A stretch of DNA of 64,000 bases. It comes from Pseudomonas baltica. GTDB lineage: Bacteria; Pseudomonadota; Gammaproteobacteria; Pseudomonadales; Pseudomonadaceae. The translations under genes were made by a program, and so were the position numbers. Positions 46,628-55,685 of this stretch are shown here, piece by piece. Under the pieces are notes generated by a model. The model ran no database searches. It was not told the DNA's origin and saw only the letters and a program-made list of their open reading frames with translations. The stretch spans positions 24,896-88,895 of the forward strand of contig NZ_JACMYH010000009.1 in the NCBI RefSeq assembly GCF_014235765.1. Direction: 5' to 3'. The stretch's first letter is position 1. Each line of letters begins with the position of its first letter.

Positions 46628-46932
46628 CAGAGGTACCCATAGGCGATTCGGCAGTTTGCCGAAAAAAACCCCCAACCGTTTGTGTTGTATGAATACGTCC
46701 ATGAGAGCGTATTCCCTGAAATGGTAACTCCTGGGCGCTTGCCCTTTTCCCTCTGCAGATCGACCAGCGGCAAAATGCTATAGAACAACGTTTTACCAGC
46801 TGGCGGTGACGGAATGCTCACTGATCCGTTGTTGCCATTTGTTATGACCGAGCCTAAATCCTGACTGTAATTGCCAGTCATGTTTAGAATCTCTTGCCCA
46901 TTTGCAGGATTGCGAAGAATCAAGCCAGCCAT
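46627..46932 (-). CDS. Small tail-tip-associated phage protein
   Basis: A 101-residue beta-rich protein (MAGLILRNPANGQEILNMTGNYSQDLGSV...) with Trp/Tyr-rich SWTYSYNTNGWGFFS near its end. It lies eight bases after the J-like gene and is translationally coupled to the 275-residue gene. No named family is recognised. Confidence 0.65.
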   Translation of the reverse strand: MAGLILRNPANGQEILNMTGNYSQDLGSVITNGNNGSVSIPSPPAGKTLFYSILPLVDLQREKGKRPGVTISGNTLSWTYSYNTNGWGFFSANCRIAYGYL

Positions 46933-46939
46933 TATGTGA

Positions 46940-49900
46940 TTACCCCATACTTAGCTCCACTACAACCACGCCGTTCTGCACCATGAATATCCCATCCTGT
47001 CGAATGAACATGTAGGCGCCGTTGGTTGTCTTGTTTTGAATGAGAATCTGCCCAGCGTTGAAATCAACGTTCATCACCGGAGTACCGTAGTTTGTGAATG
47101 TTTGCGAGTACAGAGACTGCCCTACGATGCCTTGCTGGATCGTGGCTTTTTTAAGATAGGCGTCGGCTAGAAAGACCTGGCCATTTTCCACCGCAAAGGG
47201 AGATGTCAACGCACCACTTAAATTCGATGGCAGTACTACGAACCTGTCAGCACTGACAGCAAACGTTCCCTGGGTCACCCCGCCTTCGCTTTCAAGGCCA
47301 ATGCCGAAGCCTGCAGCGACCTTCATCCCGCCGCTTGTTGTCATCACTTTGACGGAATACTGAGCTTCCACTTTGCCATTCAACCCGGCAAGCGCAGTGG
47401 CTGTCTGCTGAACGGAAGCTCTGGTATCCCCTAGAGTGGACTGGACAGTATCGATCCGTTGGCCCAGGGCCTGGTCACTATTCGCGCGGGCGGTGGTTTC
47501 ATTGCTCAAAACCGACGCTACGTCTCCGACGTATGCGCTCAGATTGGTGACCTGTTTGGCCTGCGCAGTCAGCTTGTCACCCTGTTGCGTGACCTCCGAC
47601 GAAAGCGAGTTCAACGCGCGGCTCGTCGCGCTCAGGTTGCCCTGTAGCGTCGAAACGCCGTTGTTAAGATCTGTGATACTGGTGCTCTGGCTCTTGTTGA
47701 CGCCTTCGGCTGCAGTGACACGATTGGTCAGTGTGTCTACAGCCGACGCGCTGGCCTTCGTGCCTAAGCCGTTTGTCGTGCTGTTGACCGCATTCTCGAG
47801 GAGGGTTGTCCTGCCAGACACGCTGCTGAGCGAGGTGCCCTGCTGGCCAACTACGGAAGTGAGTGACCCCAGAGCGGTAGACGTCGCTGACTGCGTGGCT
47901 GCTGCTGCCTGACCGTTGTTCCTCCACCCAGTGGCCACGTTGCCGTACTCAAGCTGCGGGCGCGCGATATCGATGAAACCATCGCTCACGGCTTCACTGC
48001 CATACACACGCAGGTACACGTGGGCATAGACCGCACCTGCCGCAGGGTTTGGCGTTGCCAAGGCGATGCGCTGCGGGGCGTCCGTAAGGTAGTACATGAT
48101 CGTGTTGGTCGTAGTCAGCACCTGCTGCGCGGCATTGAGCTGCTGCACGAAGATGCGGAACCCCAGGTTCGCCGTGCCGCGAACGTATGCCGACGTCACA
48201 AAACCCTGCCCACCGGCAATCCTGGCAAGCCGATCCGTAGCCGTCCGGATGGACCGGTACAGCGAGCTGATATTCAGCCCGGTGACGGTCATCCGCTGGG
48301 CCATCTCCCCGGAATTCATGAACGACGTGACCATCGACCACACAGCCGTCGACGCCCCAGGGGCCGCTGGCCCCTCGCCGATCCACCCTTCCGCAACATT
48401 TCCGGCGCCTACTCGGACGAAATCCGGGTTGTAGAGGAGGTTTTCACCTCCGCTCATGCCCAGATTATTGTTCAGGCTGACGATGTTGTTGCTGGCGCTG
48501 GTGATGGCGGCACCTTGCTGCGCCACGGTGCTGGACAAGGACGATACCGCCCCGGAAGTTGCCAGCTGGTCCGACGCCAGCACCTTTCCATTGTCGCGCC
48601 ACCCGGTCATCTGGGCCCCAATCTCGAACTGGGCATTGTCGATCTCTGCGAAACCGGCAGTGATGGTGCCGGCGGCGTTCGGACGGACACGCAGCAATGG
48701 CGTGGAGCTGGCGGTACCGGCAGGCAACGGGTCGCTGGTGAGCGGGACCCGCTGCCATGCTTCCGACAACACCGTGATGTTCTGGGACGTGGTCGCCAGC
48801 ACGGCGCCCGCCGCGTTCCTGTGCTGCATGTACAGCTGAAACCCCAAGCCAGGTGTCCCTCGAACGTTGGCGGAGAGCGTCACTACCTGACCACCGGGTA
48901 CTGCAGGCCGTTTAGGAATCTGGGGCGTAATGTCCACATAGGTAGACGTGGTCATGGCTGAAACTTCAATCCGCTGCGCCCGGCCAGCCAAGTCGAGCGT
49001 GGACGGCACTGAGGTAGATGACCACGCAGGACCAGCAGGCACGGAGAATGCCCAGCCGTCCGGCGTCGTGGTGCTCCCCTCGATCAGTCTGTCGAACGAT
49101 GGGTTGAATAGCAGGTTTTCACCCCCTGCCAGCGACAAGCTATTGGTCAGACTGACGATGTTGTTGCTGGCAGATGTGACAGCGCCCTCTGTGGCGCTGA
49201 CCCGGTTGGTCAACGCCGCCACGGTGCTCGCGTCGGCCTTGGTCTGCACCTGGGTCAACGCACTGGCTGCAGCATTCGCCGCATCCGTTGCCACCTTGTC
49301 GGTAACCGCCGCCCAGGCTGAGCCATTCCAACGTTTGGGCGTGTTAGCCCCGCCGGTGATGTCTATCCAGAGGTTCTGCGCCAGCTGGTCCGCAGCCGCC
49401 GGCGCCGCCGTCTGCACCATCACCTTGCCTTTGCTCCCGGCCAGCGCGGCTGCGTTGTTTGCGGCCGTCTGAGCAGTGCTGACGGTGGTGTTCGTAGTGG
49501 TCAGGCTGTTGTTCAAGCCGGTGATGGCCGACCCCTGGCTTGAAAGCGAGTTCTCAGCAGTGGTCACCCGGTTGCCGATGCTCTGCACGCTGCTCGCCGA
49601 TGCCTTGCCGTCCACGTCGGTGCGCAACCCGGTAATCTGCTGCGCCTGGGCGGTGTTCACCCCTTCGGCCGAGGTTACCTTCGTCTCAACCGTCTGCACG
49701 CGCGCGGCGAGGCCGTTCGCGGTGGCCACGGCCTGCCCCACGTTCAGCCAGTACGTGGTGTTCGGTGGCGGCATATTGACCGGCACCGCCTTGATGGCTT
49801 GGTAGATGACGCCATCGGCGCCCAGCACGCCCTGCCCCGCGGCGTAAATCTGGTCGGGCTTGTACGGCATCGAGTCGGCAAGATCGGCGATCGCGTCAAT

Positions 49901-52561
49901 CTGCCCTTGCAGCTCGGTCCTCACGCCTTCCAATTCAGTGTCGACAGCAGCGATCTGCTCGGCGAGCAGACTCTTGGCTTCTTGCAGACGCTCATTCACG
50001 GAATCAGGTCCGTTGCCACTGATCAGCTCGATCTCGGCCGCCAGCTCCTTGCCCAGTGCGGACTCGCCGACCTGGCCAGCGATCTGGTCGAGAATGGCGC
50101 CAGCATCGCTGCTGGCCTCACCACGCACGCCCACGCCGGCTGGGTAGAACGGGCCGAGGTTGCCGGTACGATCCACCAGGCGCGCCCAGAAGAAGAAAGC
50201 AGCGCCCGCGCGCAGGTTCTGCAGCACGTAGTCGCTTTGTGGGTACGCCAGATCGGACAGCTTTGTTGCCGCAGTCACGTCGGTACCCGGGCTGTACCAG
50301 AGCTCGGTGCGCTGGGTGTCTTCCGCGCCTGGCGGGAAGGTCCAATGCACGCCGATGCCGAACAGCAGGCTCTCGGTGGTGATCGAGGTTACCGCCGGCG
50401 GCAGGCCGACCTTGCCGGTCATATTCGTCAGCATCGAGCTGCGCCAGATCGACGAGATGTCGAATGCGCTCACGGCCCGCACGCGCGCCAGGTAGGCGCC
50501 AGCATAGATACCGGTGATGTCGACGCTGGTCGCGGCGGTGCGCAGCACCTTGATCCAGTTCCCGTTGTCCTTGCGCCATTCCACGTCATAGGCCACAGCG
50601 CCGGAGACTGCCGGCCACTCGATGGTCATGGTGTTGATTGCAATTCCCTGATCAATCGCTGAATGCGACGTCAGCGTAACGCTCGCCGGCGGCTGAACTG
50701 TGGTCACCGGGATAACGCTGATTGGCCGTTCTTCCAGCCGTGCCCCGCTGTCGATGGCAGCGAACTTGCTCGGTTCGTATTGCAGGGCGCTGATCTCGTA
50801 GTCGCCCTCAGTGGTGCGGCGGACCTTCAGCACGCGATACAGCGGAATGGCCAAGTCATCGGCATCCAGCGCCCATTGCAGATGCGCAACCGGTAGTTCG
50901 CTGTAGTCGGCCGTCACGGTGATAGCACGGCCGCGCACGGACTGTACGGTGCGGCCCTCAGCCTTGCCACTGGGCAGGTTGATGATGAGCCGATCGCCGG
51001 CTTTGGCCTGGGTGTCTCGATCAAGCGTCACCATGCGCGCGGTCGACGCGGAAATGCGTCCACCGATCTCACGGCCCGCCAGCAGTGAGTCGGCAATCGG
51101 AATAATGAAGCCAGGCAGCGGTATGCGCCCTTCCATGCCGGTCTTGAGCGACACGGTACGATCAAGGCTGTTGCTCAGCACCACCCATTTGGCGCGCCGC
51201 TGGGCTTCAGACGCACGCGTGCACCCGATTGCGCTGATCTCGGTGGGCTTATCGCCAAAGCGGCGCTGCAGTGCGGTATCAGCGTAGGCGATCACGTCGG
51301 TGTCGTAGTTGTTGGCCGGGTTGTCGTAGCTGACCAAGGCGCGGGTGTACCGGGTCTTCGCCGAGGCGCTGCCGTACTGAAATTTGCCATCGATGACGTT
51401 GGCGCGGGTGAAGACGTAGTCGAAGTCCTGCGCGCGTGGCATGTCTGCCTGCATCAGCAGTTGGCCCTGAGCCCAATAGGTCATTCCGCGGTAGATGGCC
51501 GAGATGTCGCGCAGCAGCGACCAAGCGTCGGTCTTACCCTGCAGGTTGAAGTCACACAGGAAGCGCGGCTCGAGGCCGCCCACACCATTGTCGATCATCT
51601 GGTCGCAGTACTGGGCGATGCGGTAAAGCTCCCACTTATCAACCATCCACGGCTTGATACGCTTGCCCAGCCCGAAACGATCCTCCGTGCAGATCCCAAA
51701 CGTGGCCCAGGCCGGGTTGTTGGTCCAGGCTTGCTTGAACGTGCCGTCCCAGATGCCGCTGTAGGTGCGGGCTACAGGGTCATAGTTACTAGGCACCTGC
51801 CATTTGCGCCCATTGCAGTCGACCGTAACCGCAGGAATATTGGTGAACTGCTCGGCGTCGAGTTCCACGTACAGCAGGGCTGTGTTCGGGTACCTAAGCT
51901 TCTCGTCGATGACTTCCGTATAACCCGCCACCAGCATGGTATCGGCGATCTTGTTGGTGTTCTGGTTCGGTGTCAGTCGGCGGATGCGCAACTGCCAGCC
52001 GGACGTCGCTTTGGGCAAATCAATGCGGCGCGAGCGCTCATATCGGGTGGTTGTCTTACCGTCCACTGCGTCAGTCAGCATCACCTGGTAGGCGCCACCG
52101 TCGGTGGCCACATCTACGGCATAGTCGATGCGGTACCCGCCGACATTACCCTCGTCGTCCTGGCGCTGGAGCGCTGGCCAGGCCAGCCGCACGCGCACAG
52201 CTGAAAGCTGGGTGTTGGTCAGCGAGCGGATCCAGGCGTTGTCGCTGCGCAACTCGACATTGACGGTCGTCTCGTTCTCGACTGAAGGAATGCCTGGGAT
52301 GTAGCTCTGATCGACGCTGCCTGGGCGCCATTCCCATTTCACGTTGGGGAAGTTGATGTTTCCACTGGCGTCAGCGATTGGCGTGTTATCGAGGTAGATA
52401 TCGCGCGCGGTGGGAGTGCCATCGAATTCACCTTCTCCCACAGCGATGAGGATCTTTGCCAAGTTCGTGGAGCGCAGGCTATCGGCGGCCTCGGTGGGCT
52501 GCTTAGGGCTGGATTCACCGCCTTTGGCGCCGTGGATATCGATGCGTGTTGCTGCGCCCAT
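46940..52561 (-). CDS. Host-specificity/central tail fibre protein J-like
   Basis: A 1873-residue lambda gpJ-type protein at the tail tip that determines receptor recognition. The first 600 residues hold the conserved J core (SLRSTNLAKILIAVGEGEFDG, and WDGTFKQAWTNNPAWATFGICTEDRFGLG). Fibronectin III-like modules lie at about 690-880 and coiled-coil segments at about 950-1120. Two related jelly-roll modules start near residues 1145 and 1369, each opening with GGENLL(F/Y)NP. Further coiled coil and a C-terminal tip domain follow. The ATG at 52561 has GGAG six bases upstream; longer readings cross the I gene. Confidence 0.9.
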   Translation of the reverse strand: MGAATRIDIHGAKGGESSPKQPTEAADSLRSTNLAKILIAVGEGEFDGTPTARDIYLDNTPIADASGNINFPNVKWEWRPGSVDQSYIPGIPSVENETTVNVELRSDNAWIRSLTNTQLSAVRVRLAWPALQRQDDEGNVGGYRIDYAVDVATDGGAYQVMLTDAVDGKTTTRYERSRRIDLPKATSGWQLRIRRLTPNQNTNKIADTMLVAGYTEVIDEKLRYPNTALLYVELDAEQFTNIPAVTVDCNGRKWQVPSNYDPVARTYSGIWDGTFKQAWTNNPAWATFGICTEDRFGLGKRIKPWMVDKWELYRIAQYCDQMIDNGVGGLEPRFLCDFNLQGKTDAWSLLRDISAIYRGMTYWAQGQLLMQADMPRAQDFDYVFTRANVIDGKFQYGSASAKTRYTRALVSYDNPANNYDTDVIAYADTALQRRFGDKPTEISAIGCTRASEAQRRAKWVVLSNSLDRTVSLKTGMEGRIPLPGFIIPIADSLLAGREIGGRISASTARMVTLDRDTQAKAGDRLIINLPSGKAEGRTVQSVRGRAITVTADYSELPVAHLQWALDADDLAIPLYRVLKVRRTTEGDYEISALQYEPSKFAAIDSGARLEERPISVIPVTTVQPPASVTLTSHSAIDQGIAINTMTIEWPAVSGAVAYDVEWRKDNGNWIKVLRTAATSVDITGIYAGAYLARVRAVSAFDISSIWRSSMLTNMTGKVGLPPAVTSITTESLLFGIGVHWTFPPGAEDTQRTELWYSPGTDVTAATKLSDLAYPQSDYVLQNLRAGAAFFFWARLVDRTGNLGPFYPAGVGVRGEASSDAGAILDQIAGQVGESALGKELAAEIELISGNGPDSVNERLQEAKSLLAEQIAAVDTELEGVRTELQGQIDAIADLADSMPYKPDQIYAAGQGVLGADGVIYQAIKAVPVNMPPPNTTYWLNVGQAVATANGLAARVQTVETKVTSAEGVNTAQAQQITGLRTDVDGKASASSVQSIGNRVTTAENSLSSQGSAITGLNNSLTTTNTTVSTAQTAANNAAALAGSKGKVMVQTAAPAAADQLAQNLWIDITGGANTPKRWNGSAWAAVTDKVATDAANAAASALTQVQTKADASTVAALTNRVSATEGAVTSASNNIVSLTNSLSLAGGENLLFNPSFDRLIEGSTTTPDGWAFSVPAGPAWSSTSVPSTLDLAGRAQRIEVSAMTTSTYVDITPQIPKRPAVPGGQVVTLSANVRGTPGLGFQLYMQHRNAAGAVLATTSQNITVLSEAWQRVPLTSDPLPAGTASSTPLLRVRPNAAGTITAGFAEIDNAQFEIGAQMTGWRDNGKVLASDQLATSGAVSSLSSTVAQQGAAITSASNNIVSLNNNLGMSGGENLLYNPDFVRVGAGNVAEGWIGEGPAAPGASTAVWSMVTSFMNSGEMAQRMTVTGLNISSLYRSIRTATDRLARIAGGQGFVTSAYVRGTANLGFRIFVQQLNAAQQVLTTTNTIMYYLTDAPQRIALATPNPAAGAVYAHVYLRVYGSEAVSDGFIDIARPQLEYGNVATGWRNNGQAAAATQSATSTALGSLTSVVGQQGTSLSSVSGRTTLLENAVNSTTNGLGTKASASAVDTLTNRVTAAEGVNKSQSTSITDLNNGVSTLQGNLSATSRALNSLSSEVTQQGDKLTAQAKQVTNLSAYVGDVASVLSNETTARANSDQALGQRIDTVQSTLGDTRASVQQTATALAGLNGKVEAQYSVKVMTTSGGMKVAAGFGIGLESEGGVTQGTFAVSADRFVVLPSNLSGALTSPFAVENGQVFLADAYLKKATIQQGIVGQSLYSQTFTNYGTPVMNVDFNAGQILIQNKTTNGAYMFIRQDGIFMVQNGVVVVELSMG

Positions 52562-52574
52562 GCTTTTCTCCAGG

Positions 52575-52600
52575 CATAAAAAAACCCGCCGGAGCGGGTC
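52575..52600 (-). terminator. Intrinsic terminator between the I-like and J-like genes
   Basis: Minus-strand stem ACCCGC/GCGGGT with a TCCG loop and seven T. It stands inside the late operon, so it must be overridden by late antitermination for J to be made. Confidence 0.75.
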
Positions 52601-52617
52601 GTGATCATTCGTGTTAA

Positions 52618-53220
52618 TCAGGTCTTGTCTTCGGCCAAGATGGACGCCGAAATGATCGCCCCACCCCAGCGGCGCTTGCCGATGCAGATCGGGACGTTGT
52701 TGCCGCTGGCGGTCGTGTTTCGTGCACTGCCGAAAGCGTAGGACGGTCGGTTTTCTGGGGAGGCGCTGGTGCGCAATCCTGAGGCTTGCGGACTTAGCAG
52801 TTGGATGACGCCGCCGGCGGCATTCGCGATACCTGCACTGCCTACAGCCATAGCCGTAGCAGCGGACCAACCCAGCGGGTTCCACCATGCGAGGGCGATC
52901 AGTGCAACGCCCACCACCGTCTGCAGAATGCCGGCTCGTTTGCTGCCCCTGATCACCGGCGCGATGATGATCTCGCCTTGGCCGTTGCGCCCGACCTCCT
53001 TTTCGCCCAGATTCTTCTTGCCTCGAAAGATCGCAAACTCGAGACCGTTGAGCTTTGAGTCCAGAAAGAATTTCTCAAAGCCCGGTATCTGCACGGCAAG
53101 GGCTTTGATGGCCTCCAGTGGAGAAGAAACAGCGAGCCGATAGGACTTGCCGAATCTACGCAAAGGACCGTAGAGCCGAACCGTCGTCAGTGGCGTGTAG
53201 TGAGCTGCGGTAGATATCAT
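52618..53220 (-). CDS. Phage tail assembly protein I-like
   Basis: A 200-residue lambda gpI-type protein. The ubiquitin-like N-terminal part (TTVRLYGPLRRFGKSYRLAVSSPLEAIKALAVQIPGFEKFF) is followed by two hydrophobic Gly/Ala-rich helices (about 115-155) and a C-terminal RPSYAFGSARNTTASGNNVPICIGKRRWGG. It is bracketed by intrinsic terminators on both sides. It acts in tail-tip assembly with K, L and J. Confidence 0.85.
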   Translation of the reverse strand: MISTAAHYTPLTTVRLYGPLRRFGKSYRLAVSSPLEAIKALAVQIPGFEKFFLDSKLNGLEFAIFRGKKNLGEKEVGRNGQGEIIIAPVIRGSKRAGILQTVVGVALIALAWWNPLGWSAATAMAVGSAGIANAAGGVIQLLSPQASGLRTSASPENRPSYAFGSARNTTASGNNVPICIGKRRWGGAIISASILAEDKT

Positions 53221-53231
53221 GTGGTTATCCC

Positions 53232-53258
53232 ATAAAAAAACCGCCCGGAGGCGGTTTC
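53232..53258 (-). terminator. Intrinsic terminator between the prophage lipoprotein and I-like genes
   Basis: Minus-strand stem AACCGCC/GGCGGTT with a TCCG loop and a following T run of seven. Confidence 0.75.
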
Positions 53259-53271
53259 TGAATTGACTATG

Positions 53272-53625
53272 TCAGCCGGCACATGACCGAATGACTTGCT
53301 CCACCTGAGCCGGCGGTGCCTGCCAGGTCCGATAAAAGTGATACGTCACTATTGATCCAGATTGGGACGAATCTACGTCTACCACATGCCATGGAATCTC
53401 AGGGCTGGCCACTACTGAGTATCGAGGACCAGACTTCTGCAAAACCCCTCCGATAGATCCTCCCACAACCTTGGTGGACTGCCACCCGTCACGGATACAC
53501 TCAGCGACCTGCTCGGCAGGCACGCTTGATTTGATGACGAGCAATGGTGGGGTGCTGCGGACATCTGCAACGCTTGAACAACCCGCCAGCCCCACAAGCA
53601 CCGCCGCCGCAATCAAAAGTCGCAT
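53272..53625 (-). CDS. Prophage lipoprotein, possible superinfection exclusion factor
   Basis: A 117-residue lipoprotein with a signal peptide and lipobox LVGLAGC (Cys16). The mature part contains AEQVAECIRDGWQSTKVVGGS and VVDVDSSQSGSIVTYHFYR. Lipoproteins encoded between tail genes of lambdoid phages often act in the lysogen envelope to block infection or DNA entry. That role here is inference. It lies between the HEPN pair and gene I, followed by its own terminator. Confidence 0.75.
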   Translation of the reverse strand: MRLLIAAAVLVGLAGCSSVADVRSTPPLLVIKSSVPAEQVAECIRDGWQSTKVVGGSIGGVLQKSGPRYSVVASPEIPWHVVDVDSSQSGSIVTYHFYRTWQAPPAQVEQVIRSCAG

Positions 53626-53680
53626 GCTGATCCCTCACTATACAAATATATATTTTTCAAACGACAAGCTAGACGCCAAG

Positions 53681-54073
53681 TTAGCTTTTAGCAGTTGTGG
53701 TCGAGCTGCATCTAATTCTATCAAGATCACTCATCAGCCTCGTCACTTCAAGAAGATTGAGCTGAGCTTCCTCGCGTGACACCTCTTCACTTAGTTGATA
53801 GTCAGCCATAGCTCTCAACCTCTTTCGATCACGCAGTCTGCGAGCAATTTTTCTTAAGCCAGGACCTACCCCTTCAAATCTACGAATGAGCTGCTCATGC
53901 ACGCCACCGTCAACTCTCTTTATTACAGGTAGCTGCAAATCTTGTGCGGCAATCTCTGCTTTATGGTATGCGGCATAGTACCCACGACTTATAGATGATC
54001 GAAAAGCGATTTCATCAGCGGATTCACATAATGTTCCACTTTGGGACAGAAAATCCTCAGCTGACACCGACAC
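53681..54073 (-). CDS. HEPN-domain protein (UPF0332-like), candidate RNase toxin
   Basis: A 130-residue helical protein. Residues 20-45 read like HEPN/UPF0332 proteins (SRGYYAAYHKAE), and Arg30 and His37 make the R-x6-H arrangement used as active site by HEPN ribonucleases. The DNA is AT-rich compared with flanking tail genes. It overlaps the upstream 263-residue gene by 17 bases, so the two form one unit. The C-terminal half (RKIARRLRDRKRLRAMADYQL) is strongly basic. A toxin or defence role is inferred. Confidence 0.75.
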   Translation of the reverse strand: MSVSAEDFLSQSGTLCESADEIAFRSSISRGYYAAYHKAEIAAQDLQLPVIKRVDGGVHEQLIRRFEGVGPGLRKIARRLRDRKRLRAMADYQLSEEVSREEAQLNLLEVTRLMSDLDRIRCSSTTTAKS

Positions 54074-54848
54074 GATAAGCCTCCTCGGAAATTTGGTGAT
54101 AACTAGCCGTCCAGGGAGTTACCATTATTGAGATTTCGTTATCAATCTCGTTGTCAAAACGTTCTAGAAGCACGTCCAATATCTGCTCATTCAAAGCTAC
54201 AAGTTCGCTTGCGGGGGCTTTTACCATGAATCGATAGAGGATACCCTCCTCGCCTTTAGCAAATAGCTTGTAGGCAATAAGGGGATGATTGATCTTTGAT
54301 CTAATCAGTTGACATGCTGCATCCAGCCTTTTTGTGATCTCAATATCACTTACACCGAGGCGTTCGATTACCGCCTTAACCTCAAGCGCCTCCCTCTGGA
54401 AGTCATCATTGATTATCTCATTAGCCATGAAATCTCCCAGCATGCCTACCTGAGCCTGTTGCGCACGCAGAAGCGGAATGTTTTCCTCTGTGACGAATTC
54501 TTTAAGTTCCTCGATGACTTTCCTTGCATCTAACACACGGCCATTTAGCAACGCCAAATATGCACTCGAGAAACCCACAGCAATAGGATCCATACCAAGT
54601 TCTTTGGAGCGGTTCATGTTAGATATCACCTCATGATAGCGCCCTTGAAATCCAGCCAGACATGCCAACTCATGATAAACAGCGGCTTGCTGGGCTACGC
54701 TTAGCGCCAAATTTCGTAAGGCTTCACGAAAGCGTCTCTTCAAGCGTTCGATAGACACTTCGTCTACCGTACATGTCTCGGCCAAGCGGTCTTTTATAGA
54801 CTGGCGCTCGCTGAACAGCTCTCCGATATTTGATTTTGGTTGTGGCAT
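54057..54848 (-). CDS. Unrecognised partner of the HEPN protein
   Basis: A 263-residue, mostly helical protein. Residues about 40-150 look like helical-repeat (TPR-like) units (AAVYHELACLAGFQGRYHEVISNMNRSKELG, then AYLALLNGRVLDARKVIEELKEF), which suggests a protein-binding scaffold. The C-terminal half carries YRFMVKAPASELVALNEQILDVLLERFDNE. No nucleotidyltransferase or antitoxin motif is visible. The ATG at 54848 follows AAGGA by eight bases; starts at 54857 or further upstream are possible. It interrupts the usual K-I gene order and is AT-rich, indicating insertion as cargo. Confidence 0.65.
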   Translation of the reverse strand: MPQPKSNIGELFSERQSIKDRLAETCTVDEVSIERLKRRFREALRNLALSVAQQAAVYHELACLAGFQGRYHEVISNMNRSKELGMDPIAVGFSSAYLALLNGRVLDARKVIEELKEFVTEENIPLLRAQQAQVGMLGDFMANEIINDDFQREALEVKAVIERLGVSDIEITKRLDAACQLIRSKINHPLIAYKLFAKGEEGILYRFMVKAPASELVALNEQILDVLLERFDNEIDNEISIMVTPWTASYHQISEEAYRVGVS

Positions 54849-54921
54849 CCTGCTCATCCTTTCCGATTCATCCGAATCTATCACAACAGTTGCCAGAGCT
54901 GTATCGATGCAAGGCGTATCT

Positions 54922-55683
54922 CTACGCGGGATGATAACCATGTTGCCTGAGGATCATTCGACTCCGGTCTAACCAAGGCCCGCCGAAGACAATGATTTCA
55001 GAGGGCCGGCCGTACAGATGATGCAGCAAGAACGGTCCTTGTCCGTGCACACCGCTCGCTTCCCCCGGTAGCGACGGATCTGCGCCGAGATAGATACCGG
55101 CGTGGTTCGGATGCGCGGTGCGCCCCACCGCCATGACGATCATGTCGCCGCGCTGCGGCACGCTTACGCGGTCGAATCCGGCTGCTTGGTATGCCTGCTC
55201 ATAGAGGCTCGGACCGGCGGCATCTTCCCACCAGCCGTCCTGCCGCTCGAAAGCGGGAAACTCGAGGCCCATCTCGCGCTTGTACCAATCGGCGCAAACC
55301 TGCCAGCAGTCCCAGGCGCCGTGGACGAAAGGTCGCCCTAACAAGGGGGTATTGCCCGTCGGCACGATGGTGCGCAGGTCGCCCTCAGGCCACGACAAAA
55401 TGTGCCAGGGAAGCTCAGTGGCCTCGCACATGGCCAGATCGCGCGGTGACGGTCGGCTCGTCGCGTCCGGGTGTGAGTGAACAATACCGATGACCTCGCC
55501 TTGGTCCTCTGCTGCAGCGAACGCTTCCGGCGCGATGCGGAACTCTTCGGTGGGGTCCGTTGCTATGTTCTCGCAGGGTAGATAGACATGCTTGCGCCCG
55601 ATCGCCAGTAGCAGGCCGCAGCACTCGTGTGGATAGGCCTGAGCAGTGTGGGCCTGGATCGATGCCAAGATGTGCTTGCGCAT
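54922..55683 (-). CDS. Phage tail protein K-like (JAMM peptidase plus NlpC/P60)
   Basis: A 253-residue two-domain protein. The N-terminal Mov34/MPN domain has the metal motif GIVHSHPDATSRPSPRD, with Glu at ECCGLLL. The C-terminal NlpC/P60 domain has the catalytic Cys in HGAWDCWQVCADWY and His in HPNHAGIYLG. Lambda gpK has the same layout and acts in tail-tip assembly and wall penetration. It begins two bases after the L-like gene. Confidence 0.88.
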   Translation of the reverse strand: MRKHILASIQAHTAQAYPHECCGLLLAIGRKHVYLPCENIATDPTEEFRIAPEAFAAAEDQGEVIGIVHSHPDATSRPSPRDLAMCEATELPWHILSWPEGDLRTIVPTGNTPLLGRPFVHGAWDCWQVCADWYKREMGLEFPAFERQDGWWEDAAGPSLYEQAYQAAGFDRVSVPQRGDMIVMAVGRTAHPNHAGIYLGADPSLPGEASGVHGQGPFLLHHLYGRPSEIIVFGGPWLDRSRMILRQHGYHPA

Positions 55684-55685
55684 GG

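Noticed and set aside
52562..52888. Upstream extension of the J-like gene
   Set aside because: It lies out of phase over gene I and across a terminator; the ATG at 52561 has a good Shine-Dalgarno and begins the conserved sequence.
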